Shown here piece by piece: positions 26,987 to 36,287 of a DNA stretch of 64,000 bases. Position numbers and translations under genes: made by a program. The notes under the pieces are model-generated. The model had not been told where the DNA came from, did not search any database, and worked only from the letters and a program-made list of their open reading frames with translations. The stretch's first letter is position 1. Each line of letters begins with the position of its first letter. The stretch is taken from positions 682,001 to 746,000 of the forward strand of contig JADKDE010000002.1 of NCBI GenBank assembly GCA_016718505.1, read 5' to 3'. Source of the DNA: Saprospiraceae bacterium. GTDB lineage: Bacteria > Bacteroidota > Bacteroidia > Chitinophagales > Saprospiraceae.

Positions 26987-28420
26987 ATGGAAAATTCAAG
27001 CTTTAAAATTGAACAGATCTATACAGGCTGTTTAGCTCAAGGAGCTTATTATATCACCTCAAATGGAGAGGCGGCTATCATCGATCCATTGCGAGAAACC
27101 CAGCCTTATATAGATCGATTAGAAAGAGATGGAGTCAAGCTCAAGTATATTTTTGAAACACATTTTCACGCTGATTTTGTCAGTGGACATCTAGATTTGA
27201 GCAAGAAAACAGGTGCATCTATAGTTTATGGTCCTACTGCCCAGCCGACCTTTGATATCATCGCAGCTGAGGACAATCAAGTTTTTAATATCGGTAAAAT
27301 TAAAATCAAAGTTCTTCACACGCCAGGGCATACTCTCGAAAGCTCGTGTTTTTTATTAATAGATGAAAATGGAAAGGATTACGCATTGTTCAGTGGTGAC
27401 ACACTATTCATTGGGGATGTAGGAAGGCCAGATTTGGCACAGAAAGCTGCTTCCATGACCCAAGAACAATTGGCTGGTATTTTATTTCACTCCCTTAGAG
27501 ATAAAGTCATGCCACTAGGCGATGATGTCTTGGTTTATCCCGCACATGGTGCTGGCAGTGCTTGTGGTAAGAACATGAGCAAGGAAACGATTTCTACTAT
27601 TGGCAATCAGAAGCTAGAAAATTATGCGTTAAGGTCTAACATGACAGTGGAGGAATTTATCAAAGAAGTGACTGACGGTCTCTTGCCTCCGCCCATATAT
27701 TTTGGAGCCAATGTGGCTATGAATAAGAATGGATATGAATCTTTTGATGAGGTTTTGAATCATGGGATGATCGCACTAACTCCAGACGAATTTGAGGTGG
27801 TGGCTGAAGAAAGTGGAGCACTCATTTTGGATACTAGAGTCAATACAAAATTCTGGAAAGGTTTTATTCCTCAATCCATAAATATAGGGATTGAAGGCGA
27901 TTTTGCCCCTTGGGTGGGTGCCATGATCGGTGATGTTAAGCAAGCAATTATCCTAGTGACAGAATTGGGTAAAGAAAAAGAAGCTGTAACCCGCCTAACA
28001 AGGGTAGGCTTTGATAATATATTAGGACATCTTAAGGGTGGATATGAGGCTTGGGTGGAAAGTGGCAAAGAAATAGATACGGTAAATAGAATAACAGCAG
28101 ATCAATTCGCACAGAAATTTGACCCAACTAAAGATAAGGTCATTGATATTAGAAAGCAAAGTGAATATGAGGCGGAGCATATCGAAGAGGCTTATATTTG
28201 GCCATTGGCTGATATAAACCAGTGGATGAAAGACATAAACCCGCAAGAACATTTTTATTTGCACTGCGCTGGGGGATACAGAAGCATGATTGGAGCGAGT
28301 ATATTGCAAGCAAGAGGTTTTAGAAATTTCACGGAAATCGAAGGCGGCTTTAGTGCCATTGCGAAAACCAAAATTCCGAAGACGGATTTTGTATGTCAAA
28401 GTAAAGTTTTGAAGGTGTAA
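26987..28420 (+). CDS. MBL-fold persulfide dioxygenase-rhodanese fusion (CstB/ETHE1-like)
   Basis: 477 residues. The metallo-beta-lactamase domain (1-245) carries THFHADFVSGH (His59, His61, Asp63), HTPGHT and SGDTLF, which supply the iron ligands of ETHE1-type persulfide dioxygenases. Two rhodanese domains follow: the first (about 260-355) lacks an active-site cysteine, the second (about 370-470) has HCAGGYRS. This is the layout of CstB, which oxidises low-molecular-weight persulfides to sulfite or thiosulfate. Last gene of the operon, followed by a terminator. With TauE as sulfite exporter the run forms a reactive-sulfur detoxification and transport system. Confidence 0.92.
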   Translation: MENSSFKIEQIYTGCLAQGAYYITSNGEAAIIDPLRETQPYIDRLERDGVKLKYIFETHFHADFVSGHLDLSKKTGASIVYGPTAQPTFDIIAAEDNQVFNIGKIKIKVLHTPGHTLESSCFLLIDENGKDYALFSGDTLFIGDVGRPDLAQKAASMTQEQLAGILFHSLRDKVMPLGDDVLVYPAHGAGSACGKNMSKETISTIGNQKLENYALRSNMTVEEFIKEVTDGLLPPPIYFGANVAMNKNGYESFDEVLNHGMIALTPDEFEVVAEESGALILDTRVNTKFWKGFIPQSINIGIEGDFAPWVGAMIGDVKQAIILVTELGKEKEAVTRLTRVGFDNILGHLKGGYEAWVESGKEIDTVNRITADQFAQKFDPTKDKVIDIRKQSEYEAEHIEEAYIWPLADINQWMKDINPQEHFYLHCAGGYRSMIGASILQARGFRNFTEIEGGFSAIAKTKIPKTDFVCQSKVLKV

Positions 28421-28432
28421 AAAATATTTTTT

Positions 28433-28460
28433 AGGGGAAATTAAACAATTCCCCTTTTTT
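28433..28460 (+). terminator. Terminator at the end of the sulfur operon
   Basis: Stem AGGGGAA / TTCCCCT (28433-28439 and 28449-28455) with a 9-base loop, then a run of T. It closes the operon and separates it from the TetR-exporter region. Confidence 0.75.
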
Positions 28461-28475
28461 AGACATTTAATGGTA

Positions 28476-28489
28476 AGTGAATGTTCACT
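28476..28489 (+). promoter_or_regulatory. Putative TetR operator
   Basis: Inverted repeat AGTGAA-TG-TTCACT, 16 bp before the TetR start codon. Short palindromes of this kind are typical autoregulatory sites of TetR repressors. No clear -7 motif is seen next to it. Confidence 0.5.
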
Positions 28490-28504
28490 AACTAAAATTC
28501 GCTG

Positions 28505-29091
28505 ATGAGTCAGAACATTTCTACGAGGCAATTTGAGATCATAGAGGCATCGGGCCGCTTGTTGATGAGCAAGGGGATGCAGGGATTGACGACCAAAAAT
28601 TTAGCGTTGGAAATGAATTTCACGGAAAGCGCTTTGTACAGGCATTTTACGAATAAAGAGGCCATAATCCTGCATTTGATTAGATATCTTTCTGAAAATA
28701 TAAGGACCAGATTTAAAGACATTGTGAGCACCGATTTAAATGCCCAGGAGAAATTCAGGGCATTATTCAAGAGCCAATTTAGTTTTTTTAAAAAAATCCA
28801 CATTTTATCATCATCATTTTGAACGATAGTCTGATGGACAAATCCCATGACATTACCAACGAGATTTTAGATTTAATCGCTACCAATCAAAAATTTATTC
28901 GAGGGGTCGTCGAAGACGGTAAGGCCGCTGGATATTTTAAGGATGAAATAGATACAGAATATTTGGTGCACATCACATTGGGGTCTTTTCGGCTTCAAAT
29001 GTTGAAATGGAAAGTCAGTCAATTCAGCTTTGACATCGAAGTAGAAGGGATGAAATTGATTGATAATTTGGTAAAACTTTTTCACAAGTAA
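28505..29091 (+). pseudogene. TetR/AcrR family regulator interrupted by one frameshift
   Basis: The first frame (28505-28822) gives the DNA-binding domain: ISTRQFEIIEASGRLLMSKGMQGLTTKNLALEMNFTESALYRHFTNKEAI, then the start of the ligand domain. At the A7 run 28790-28796 one base appears missing. Adding one A continues FKKNPHFIIIILNDSLMDKSHDI into the second frame, to the stop at 29089-29091. The repaired protein has about 195 residues, normal for TetR. It precedes a TolC/adaptor/ABC exporter by 41 bp, so it probably represses that operon through the AGTGAA-TG-TTCACT site. Likely a sequencing artefact. Confidence 0.8.
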
Positions 29092-29132
29092 GTGATAAAC
29101 AGAATTCGACAAAAAATAATAATACGGAATTA

Positions 29133-30446
29133 ATGAAAACAAATTTTGCCATTTTTATCTTTTTATTCTTTGCCAATACTACTACTTTTGGTCAAAGCCA
29201 AAAAGTTTTCAATTCCATCGATGAAATATGGGATTTTACTGAAAAGAACAACCATATTTTTAAGAATTCTTCTCTACAATCACAACTTGCCGATCTTTCC
29301 TATAAAACCGCCAAAATCAATGCCTTCAATCCTCGAATTCCAATCTCAGTGCAAACTATCGACAACACAACACAGCAAGTGAGTTTTCTGCCCGGACAGG
29401 TTTTTGGCCTTCCTGAAGGCACTTATAGAGAGGTTGCCATAGGCCAACAATACATCAGTACATTTTCAGTGCAACCGCAATTTGATATTATAAATTTATA
29501 TAATATGAAGACCTCGAAAATTGCCAAAGTAAATCAGGAATTGACTGAAAATCAAAATATTATACAAAAATTGAATCATTTTGATAGATTAAATACTGTA
29601 TATTATGGTTTAATGGCTTTAGGCGGACAAAAAACAATTCTCGACCAGAATCGTGAAATTTCAATAAATATTCTCAATATTACCCAGAACAAATACGATG
29701 AAGGTCTTATCAGAAAACAGGATTTAAACGAAGCCCAAATCAATTATCTGAGCATTCTGGATAAAATAGATCAAGTCAATTTTGGAACCCAATATCAAGC
29801 TCAAAACCTTTCTCTATTGCTAGAAATGCCAATAGATCCGAAATTAACTGAAAATGTTTGGGATCTCGACTCTATAACTAGAACAGAGGTCATCCAGAAT
29901 CAATCGATGGCTACAAATTCAAAACTTCAAAGGCAGTATTATGAAAGTGAATTGGCGGCTATGAAGTACCAAAATTATCCAGTATTAAGCTTTATTTCTT
30001 CCTTTAATTGGCAAAATCTTAGCAATGATTTTTTCTTTTCAAAAAAATCTTCTTGGATTGATTATAACTATATTGGTTTAAAATTATCTTATGATTTGCC
30101 CACCACCGTCAATAAATACACCAATTTGAAGTCGAAACAATTGCAGTATGAGATTCAAAAAAACAATGAAATATTTGCTTTTAAGGAAAATGAAATTCGA
30201 AACAATCAAATGGTCATCGACCTCGAAAAAGCCATCACTCAGAAGGAACAGCAGCAGAAAATTTACCTTTTGAAAAAAGATTCTTTTGAAAAAAACTACG
30301 ACCAATACCTTGAAAATGTTTTGCCTTTGGACAAGCTTTTGCTTTCACAAATGGACATGATGAATAGTCGATTGACGCTGATTACCACCCTAGCTAATAT
30401 TGGGCTTTACAAACACAGAATCGAATTGTACAATCGAGTGAATTAA
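29133..30446 (+). CDS. TolC family outer-membrane efflux protein
   Basis: 437 residues. Signal peptide ends near TTTFGQ. Long amphipathic helices rich in Gln, Asn and Lys (about 135-215 and 315-400) alternate with short beta stretches, as in TolC channels; the EAQINYLSILDKIDQ type repeats appear in both halves. It forms the outer-membrane duct of a tripartite exporter whose adaptor, permease and ATPase follow at 30467, 31611 and 32837. The TetR regulator precedes it. Exported substrate unknown. Confidence 0.9.
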   Translation: MKTNFAIFIFLFFANTTTFGQSQKVFNSIDEIWDFTEKNNHIFKNSSLQSQLADLSYKTAKINAFNPRIPISVQTIDNTTQQVSFLPGQVFGLPEGTYREVAIGQQYISTFSVQPQFDIINLYNMKTSKIAKVNQELTENQNIIQKLNHFDRLNTVYYGLMALGGQKTILDQNREISINILNITQNKYDEGLIRKQDLNEAQINYLSILDKIDQVNFGTQYQAQNLSLLLEMPIDPKLTENVWDLDSITRTEVIQNQSMATNSKLQRQYYESELAAMKYQNYPVLSFISSFNWQNLSNDFFFSKKSSWIDYNYIGLKLSYDLPTTVNKYTNLKSKQLQYEIQKNNEIFAFKENEIRNNQMVIDLEKAITQKEQQQKIYLLKKDSFEKNYDQYLENVLPLDKLLLSQMDMMNSRLTLITTLANIGLYKHRIELYNRVN

Positions 30447-30466
30447 ATGAATTAAAATTCAACCAC

Positions 30467-31558
30467 ATGAAATTTATTTATCCAGCCTTAATGATCACAT
30501 TTTTGACCGCAGTTTCTTGTAAAAAAACAGTTGAGACCAAGCCTGTCATCCAAGATATAAAAGAGCTTGTATTTGCTTCAGGTCAGTTAGAATGGGATGA
30601 TAGTTACAATCTCATTGCACAGACTGATGGGATTTTGATGGCAACAAAGTTTGAAATAGGGCAAGAAGTGAAGAAGGGCATCGTTTACGCAGTATTAGAC
30701 AATAGAACCAGCCAAATCAATACGGAGGTGGCCGATGAGTTGCTGGGGATTGCTGAAGAGAATTTAAAGCCCAGTGCGCCACAGCTTTTGCAGATGGATC
30801 AAAATATTCAGATTGCTGAAAACAAATATCAACAAGATAAATTGCAGGCGGATAGATACCAAAGGCTTTTCGATAAAGGTAGCGTAGCAAAAATCGAAAT
30901 GGAAAATATGCAATTGGCAGCTAAAAATTCCCTAGCCAATTTAAATGCCTTGAATAAGCAAAAATCAAGCATCCTTCAACAGTCGAAATCTCAAGAGATA
31001 AGCGTTCGAGGGCAGCTTAAAAATGCTAGGACCGTCCAAAATTATAACCAAATTAAAGTGCCAGAAACGGGTACCATCATTAAGAAACTGAAGAATGACG
31101 GAGACTTTGTGCGTAGGGGAGAGGTAGTGGCGGTCATAGCGGATCAAAGCAATGTCGAAGGTGTTTTGAATATAGATGAAAACTCGATTGGTAAAATCAA
31201 AATAGGACAAACGGCGTATATTCAACTGAATACCGACAAAAACAAAGTGTATGAAGCAAAAATTACCGAAATTTTGTCTGCCTTCGACCAATTGTCCCAG
31301 TCTTTTATTTGCAAAGTCAAATTCAAAGATTCATTGGCTTTGAAATACCACGGAACTCAATTGGAAGCCAATATTTTAATCGGAGAAAAGAAAAATGCCT
31401 TGTTGATTCCTCGTAAAATGCTTGGATATGGCAACAAAGTAAATGTCAAAGGGATTGACAGTCCCGTTATCATCAAGCCTGGAATCATATCCACCGAATA
31501 CGTTGAGATTTTGGATGGCATTTCTATGGAGGACATTATTTTACCATTAGGACATTAA
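30467..31558 (+). CDS. Periplasmic adaptor (HlyD/RND-type membrane fusion protein), probable lipoprotein
   Basis: 363 residues. N-terminus MKFIYPALMITFLTAVSCKK is a likely lipoprotein signal with Cys at 18. Biotinyl-lipoyl-like strands flank a coiled coil (about 100-185, LQADRYQRLFDKGSVAKIEMENMQLAAKN is the conserved hairpin turn). GTIIKKLKNDGDFVRRGEVVAVIAD is the second lipoyl half, then a beta-barrel. It links TolC to the inner-membrane ABC permease. Start is 20 bp after tolC stops. Confidence 0.9.
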   Translation: MKFIYPALMITFLTAVSCKKTVETKPVIQDIKELVFASGQLEWDDSYNLIAQTDGILMATKFEIGQEVKKGIVYAVLDNRTSQINTEVADELLGIAEENLKPSAPQLLQMDQNIQIAENKYQQDKLQADRYQRLFDKGSVAKIEMENMQLAAKNSLANLNALNKQKSSILQQSKSQEISVRGQLKNARTVQNYNQIKVPETGTIIKKLKNDGDFVRRGEVVAVIADQSNVEGVLNIDENSIGKIKIGQTAYIQLNTDKNKVYEAKITEILSAFDQLSQSFICKVKFKDSLALKYHGTQLEANILIGEKKNALLIPRKMLGYGNKVNVKGIDSPVIIKPGIISTEYVEILDGISMEDIILPLGH

Positions 31559-31610
31559 ATTACTTAGTTTATTGGATGGCTTCAGTTCAAAAAATTTTAA
31601 TTAAGAATAA

Positions 31611-32834
31611 ATGAATATCAACAATAAAATAGCCAAAACGTATATTTTTTCTAATAAAAAATTGACTGCAGTTGGTGTTCTCGGAGTTTTATTGGGGATG
31701 TCCGTTTATATCTTCATGAATTGTCTCATGGTAGGATTTGATCGCACTTCCAATACGACTGTTTTTAAGAATACTGCCCATATCAGAGTGTATAAAGATG
31801 ATGAGATCAGTAAGCCTTTGATCAAGGACAGCATCGCGCCGTATCTTATCATCAATCCAAAAATAGTTCCTAAAATTAATACTATCATCAACCCCAAAAA
31901 GATACTTCAAATTTTGAAAAACGATGAAAATGTCGTCATAGCAACTCCCCAAGTCAATACAAATGTCTTTTACAACAACGGAAAATCTCAAATTTCTGGC
32001 ACTGCTATAGGTATCATTCCAGAAGAAGCCAACAATATGTTCGATATTAAATCGACTCTGGTCGAAGGTCATTTCGATCATTTAATCCACAATCCTAATG
32101 GCATCATAATTGGTAGTGGTGTGGCTGAAAAAATGAACCTTACGACGGGTGACAATATCAACCTTACTTCCTCAAAGGGAATCAATCGAACACTCAAAAT
32201 AATCGGCATTTTTAAAACCAATAATTACAATATTGACAAAATAAAGTCCTATATAAATATGCCGCTGGCACAACAAATTTTGAAGGAAGGGAACACTTAT
32301 ATCACAGATATTAATGTACAGGTCGCCGATCCAGAGGCAGTCGAACCTATCGCCGCTCACTTGACAGAGCTTACAGGATATAATGCCGAAAGTTGGCAAA
32401 AATCCAACGAAACGATCGTTGCTGCTGGTAGGATGCGAAAGATTATTATTTCATTCGTGTCTTTTACCATTTTGTTGATTGCTGGATTTGGAATTTATAA
32501 TATTTTAAATATGACCGTCTCTCAGAAAATCAATGATATAGCGATTTTGAAGGCAATGGGATTTAAGGGAAATGATGTAGTTCGCATATTTGTCACCCAA
32601 GCCGTTTCGATTGGATTTATGGGAGTTATTGGAGGTGTGGCTATGGCTACAGTAGTCATCACACTTTTGAAAAAAGTCTATATCGGTGGCGATATTGGGT
32701 ATTTTCCGATTAATTATGAATCGACCAAATATTTACAAGGGATAGTTATTGGTTTAGTGATCACGTTCTTTGCTGGATACATACCCGCCAAAAAAGCAGC
32801 CAATGTTGATCCAGTTGAAATTTTAAGAAAATAA
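31611..32834 (+). CDS. FtsX/MacB-like ABC transporter permease (DevC-type)
   Basis: 407 residues with four transmembrane helices: one at about 20-42, then a large periplasmic MacB-PCD-like domain (45-275), then three at about 280-305, 330-360 and 375-395. The FtsX signature MTVSQKINDIAILKAMGF is present. The ATPase is a separate gene directly downstream, unlike MacB. The gene set adaptor-permease-ATPase resembles the cyanobacterial DevBCA and LolCDE plans. It is a mechanotransmitter-type permease that drives export through TolC rather than moving cargo across the inner membrane itself (family knowledge). Confidence 0.9.
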   Translation: MNINNKIAKTYIFSNKKLTAVGVLGVLLGMSVYIFMNCLMVGFDRTSNTTVFKNTAHIRVYKDDEISKPLIKDSIAPYLIINPKIVPKINTIINPKKILQILKNDENVVIATPQVNTNVFYNNGKSQISGTAIGIIPEEANNMFDIKSTLVEGHFDHLIHNPNGIIIGSGVAEKMNLTTGDNINLTSSKGINRTLKIIGIFKTNNYNIDKIKSYINMPLAQQILKEGNTYITDINVQVADPEAVEPIAAHLTELTGYNAESWQKSNETIVAAGRMRKIIISFVSFTILLIAGFGIYNILNMTVSQKINDIAILKAMGFKGNDVVRIFVTQAVSIGFMGVIGGVAMATVVITLLKKVYIGGDIGYFPINYESTKYLQGIVIGLVITFFAGYIPAKKAANVDPVEILRK

Positions 32835-32836
32835 AA

Positions 32837-33514
32837 ATGAAAACAGTATTAAAAACTGAAAAAATCGATAAATCTTTTCACGACCCAGTTGATTTTCAAG
32901 TACTAAAGGACATAAGTTTTGAGGTTAAAGGGGGAGAGTTCTTATCCATGATTGGCAAGTCAGGAAGTGGGAAATCTACTTTGCTGTACATTTTATCGAC
33001 CATGGATACAGAATATTCAGGACAGCTTCATATTGACGGCCAATTGGTAACCGGATTGCCCATAGACTCACTAGCAGAAATTCGAAATGAAAAAATCGGA
33101 TTCGTATTCCAGTTTCACTACTTATTGCCTGAGTTCACTTGCCTCCAAAATGTTATGATTCCAGCACTAAAATTAGGAAAATACAGCGAAGAAGAAATCG
33201 AAAATAAGGCCTTTGAAAAATTGAAAATACTCGGACTTGAAGATCAAGCGCTCAAATCTGCTAACAAACTCTCGGGTGGTCAGCAACAACGAGTAGCAAT
33301 CGCCAGAGCACTCATCAATGACCCGTGTATCATCATGGGCGATGAACCTACGGGCAACCTCGATTCTAAGAACAGTGGCATCGTTTTCGATATCTTCCAA
33401 AACCTCACACGAGAATTTGGTCAAACCATCATTGCTGTGACCCACGACGAAGATTTTGCACATAGAAGTGACCGAATTATTGAGATGAAAGATGGCAACA
33501 TTCTAGCACATTAA
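32837..33514 (+). CDS. ABC transporter ATP-binding protein (LolD/MacB/DevA-type)
   Basis: 225 residues. Walker A is GKSGSGKST (40-48), the Q-loop FVFQFHYLLPEF follows, the signature is LSGGQQQRVAIARAL, and Walker B CIIMGDEPTGNLD with the D-loop. A TVTHDED-type H-loop (VTHDEDFA) is present. All catalytic elements are intact. It starts 2 bp after the permease stop and powers that exporter. Confidence 0.95.
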   Translation: MKTVLKTEKIDKSFHDPVDFQVLKDISFEVKGGEFLSMIGKSGSGKSTLLYILSTMDTEYSGQLHIDGQLVTGLPIDSLAEIRNEKIGFVFQFHYLLPEFTCLQNVMIPALKLGKYSEEEIENKAFEKLKILGLEDQALKSANKLSGGQQQRVAIARALINDPCIIMGDEPTGNLDSKNSGIVFDIFQNLTREFGQTIIAVTHDEDFAHRSDRIIEMKDGNILAH

Positions 33515-33583
33515 TTGTTTAATAATTGAAATTCTGAGCTAAACTTGGCTTTGATTTTTTAAATCATTAAAAATTTAAATATT

Positions 33584-34579
33584 ATGAATTATCTTAAATT
33601 GGGCCTCTTGGCTTTCATATTTAGCATACCGTTTACTTCATTTGCTCAGTTTGTCCAAAAGCCGCTACCGTACGCTTTCAATGCCCTCGAACCATATATC
33701 GATGCAACGACCATGGAGATTCATTATACCAAGCACCATGCGGGCTACGTGAAGAATCTAAATGCAGCACTTGCCAATATTCCCAACGATGGAAGAGATC
33801 AAAAAATAACTGATATTTTGAAGAATATTGCAAAATACGATGGTGCCGTCAGAAATAATGCAGGAGGCCACTATAATCACGAGTTTTTTTGGTCAATATT
33901 GTCTCCAAAGTCTAATAAACCATCCGATTATCTCATGTCCGCAATCAACAAACAATTTGGGTCTTTGGACAGTCTTAAAGGATTGCTCAATAAGGCAGCT
34001 TTGGGCAGATTTGGATCTGGTTGGGCTTGGGTCATTGTCAATCCGCAATTAAAACTCGAAGTAATTTCGACGCCGCTACAAGACAATCCATTGATGGGTG
34101 ATGCGCCTAAAAAAGGAACTCCAATCCTCGGCATCGATGTTTGGGAACACGCATATTATCTCAAATACCAAAATAAACGTGGCGATTATCTTGCGGCTAT
34201 CTGGAACGTATTCAATTGGGATGAAATAAGCAGGCTTTATGAAGCCAATGTACCAAAACTTACCTTGGATCAAAAATGGAGCAGTCTTGCCAATTATTCG
34301 GCTTCTTTGGATAAAATAAAGGAGCTTTCAGCCAAGGATCCAAAGCAGATGATATTTCATACTTCCAAGCTGACAGATGCCGCCAAAGAACTTACAAAAA
34401 GCCCGATACCAGCTGATTATGCCAGCAATGCCATGACCAAAAATATTGGCGATTTGGGTAATTTGTCCACCAATTTGGATCAACTCATCAGGAAAAAAGC
34501 CAAGTCAAAACTTATCAACAATGCCATTGCACAAATCAATGACCTAGTCAAAAATATACTTTCTACAGTTAATAATTGA
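33584..34579 (+). CDS. Exported Fe/Mn superoxide dismutase with C-terminal extension
   Basis: 331 residues. A signal peptide ends FTSFAQ. The SOD core (about 25-230) has metal ligands His47 in MEIHYTKHHAGYV, His99 in GGHYNHEFFW, Asp185 and His189 in DVWEHAYYLKYQ. The last 100 residues, helical and Lys/Leu-rich, go beyond the normal length of about 200 and have no recognised domain. Export is unusual for this family; periplasmic or surface superoxide removal is inferred. Follows the exporter operon by 69 bp and ends in a strong terminator, so it may be co-transcribed or have its own promoter. Confidence 0.9.
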   Translation: MNYLKLGLLAFIFSIPFTSFAQFVQKPLPYAFNALEPYIDATTMEIHYTKHHAGYVKNLNAALANIPNDGRDQKITDILKNIAKYDGAVRNNAGGHYNHEFFWSILSPKSNKPSDYLMSAINKQFGSLDSLKGLLNKAALGRFGSGWAWVIVNPQLKLEVISTPLQDNPLMGDAPKKGTPILGIDVWEHAYYLKYQNKRGDYLAAIWNVFNWDEISRLYEANVPKLTLDQKWSSLANYSASLDKIKELSAKDPKQMIFHTSKLTDAAKELTKSPIPADYASNAMTKNIGDLGNLSTNLDQLIRKKAKSKLINNAIAQINDLVKNILSTVNN

Positions 34580-34605
34580 TTGAGATAAAATATTGAATAT
34601 CCTTG

Positions 34606-34638
34606 GGGCAATGTGGAATACATATTGCCCTTTTTTAT
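34606..34638 (+). terminator. Terminator after the superoxide dismutase gene
   Basis: 10-bp stem GGGCAATGTG / CATATTGCCC (one G-T pair) with a 5-base loop, then TTTTTT. Confidence 0.85.
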
Positions 34639-34789
34639 TTAAAAAAGCTATGATTGCAACAATAATATCATCCTATTTTTAGAGATTTCGATTTTCTATA
34701 AAGCTAAAATTTGGAATTCCTTATCCCAATTCTTTATCCTATATTTTTCAAAAAATTTACGAATGCTGAATTGATTTAATAACTGGTTG

Positions 34790-34950
34790 TTCGGAATTTC
34801 CGAATACGTCCGCACTGCAGACGCAATTCAGTTGGACTCATTACAGAGTACTTATTAAAGATTGGAAGAAAAGATAAAAGAGAGTTTTAAATGGCCGAAG
34901 TCAGCAAGAAGTACAATACCTTTATGAAAGAATCAAAATAAGCTTCGGTT
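34790..34950 (+). pseudogene. Decayed fragment of a DUF1016/YhcG-type nuclease N-domain
   Basis: No intact frame exists. Three pieces in different frames read ALQTQFSWTHYRVLIK (34812-34859), DKREF plus MAEVSK (34873-34908) and QYLYERIK (34914-34937). In order and spacing they fit the YhcG N-terminal family, whose members read 'SWTHYRLLIKI...DKREFY..EA.KN.W..R.LERQI...LYERL'. Stops and shifts separate the pieces. This is an old remnant of a PDDEXK-family nuclease gene, a mobile accessory gene in many bacteria. The stretch 34640-34790 before it holds nothing I can identify. Confidence 0.55.
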
Positions 34951-34966
34951 TGTCTTAATCTTCCAT

Positions 34967-36222
34967 CTAACTCCCCTCATACTTCATCGTCAGCTTTGCC
35001 AGCGATTTTACCTTGAAATACACCATTGTCGCTATCCCAACGGTGACCATGCCCCCGATGGCTACAGCTCGCTGCGGCCCCCACCAATGCGCCGTGACTC
35101 CCGACTCAAAGGCCCCTAGCTCATTGCTCGAACTCACGAACACGGAATTCACAGAATTTACGCGGCCTTTCATCTCGTGGGGTATTTTGAACTGTAGGAT
35201 ATTCGAGCGGACGTTGACGCTAATGCCATCGAATACACCACTTAGAAATAATGCAAGAAACGATAGCCAAAACCACTCAGAAAGCCCAAAGACAACCATA
35301 CACACCCCGAATCCAATCACCGCCATGATCATCTTTTGCCAGGATTTTCTATGATAGGGAAGTACGTTATCAACAGCAGGACCAAGATTGTTCCCATCGA
35401 AGTGGCAGCCCTAAGCCACCCAAAACCTTCTGCACCGCAGTTCAGTATTTGGTCTGCAAATATCGGTAACAAAGCCACGGCTCCCCCAAAAAGCACGGCC
35501 AGCATATCTAAGCTTATCGCCCACAAAATCGCCTTGTTTTTCAGCACGAAATCGATGCCTTCCTTTAGCGAAGCCAGGACATTCTCGGATTGCTTATACA
35601 AAATCGGTTTCGGCTTGATGCGATAGATCAGCCAAGTTGCCAATATCAAGATGATGATGATCGTCAAAAATATGCTGTCGCCTCCGTATTTGGCGTACCA
35701 AAATCCAGCGATGGCGGGGGCTATAACTGAGGCAAATTGCCAGGAGGTGCTATTCCACGTTGAGGCATTTTGTAGTACCTCGTGATCGACCAACTGATGG
35801 ATCAGCGAAAAAGCAGAAGGTGAAATAAAAGCCCGAGCAATCCCTAGTAAAAACATCGTTGCAAACAAGGCCAAAATCATATTTTCCTCCGAAAATCGCC
35901 ACGTAAAATAGTCCGAACAGAACAAAAGGGGAATGCACGATAACACCACCGTAAAAGCATAACACCAAAGCAACAGCGACCGTTTCTCACTGATGTCCAC
36001 CCAGTGCCCCACGAAAAAAGACAGCAGCAGCGCAGGAACAAACTCCACCAAGCCAATTAGCCCCAGCATGAACGCGTCCTTCGTGTATTCGTAGATTTTC
36101 CAGCCGATCAAAACGGCCAGCATATTCGTCCCCAAAGTCAACAAAAACTTCGCGGAAATAAAATCCCGAAATTCTCCAAATCTTAACGCCGCTATCGAAT
36201 CCTCTGCCATGCTTTTTGTCAA
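34967..36222 (-). pseudogene. MFS transporter interrupted by one frameshift
   Basis: Two minus-strand frames make one 12-helix major facilitator. 36222-35329 encodes helices 1 to about 8 (FGEFRDFISAKFLLTLGTNMLAV, then WVDISEKRSLLLW, the MFS loop) and ends PIIENPGKR. 35332-34967 starts MIMAVIGFGVCMVV and holds the rest, with the MKGRVNSVNSVFVSSSNELGAF segment typical of EntS-like MFS exporters. At the four-base T-run 35334-35337 (A on the coding strand) adding one base joins PGKK to MIMAV. Repaired length is about 417. Substrate unknown. Probably a sequencing artefact. Confidence 0.82.
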
Positions 36223-36287
36223 AAATTTTCTTTAAAAACCCGAAGATAACAAAAATATGATGCCTTTCATTTGCTTGGATATTTTTT

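Noticed and set aside
28819..29091. Independent 90-residue gene
   Set aside because: It is the C-terminal half of the TetR regulator, joined once one base is added at 28790-28796.
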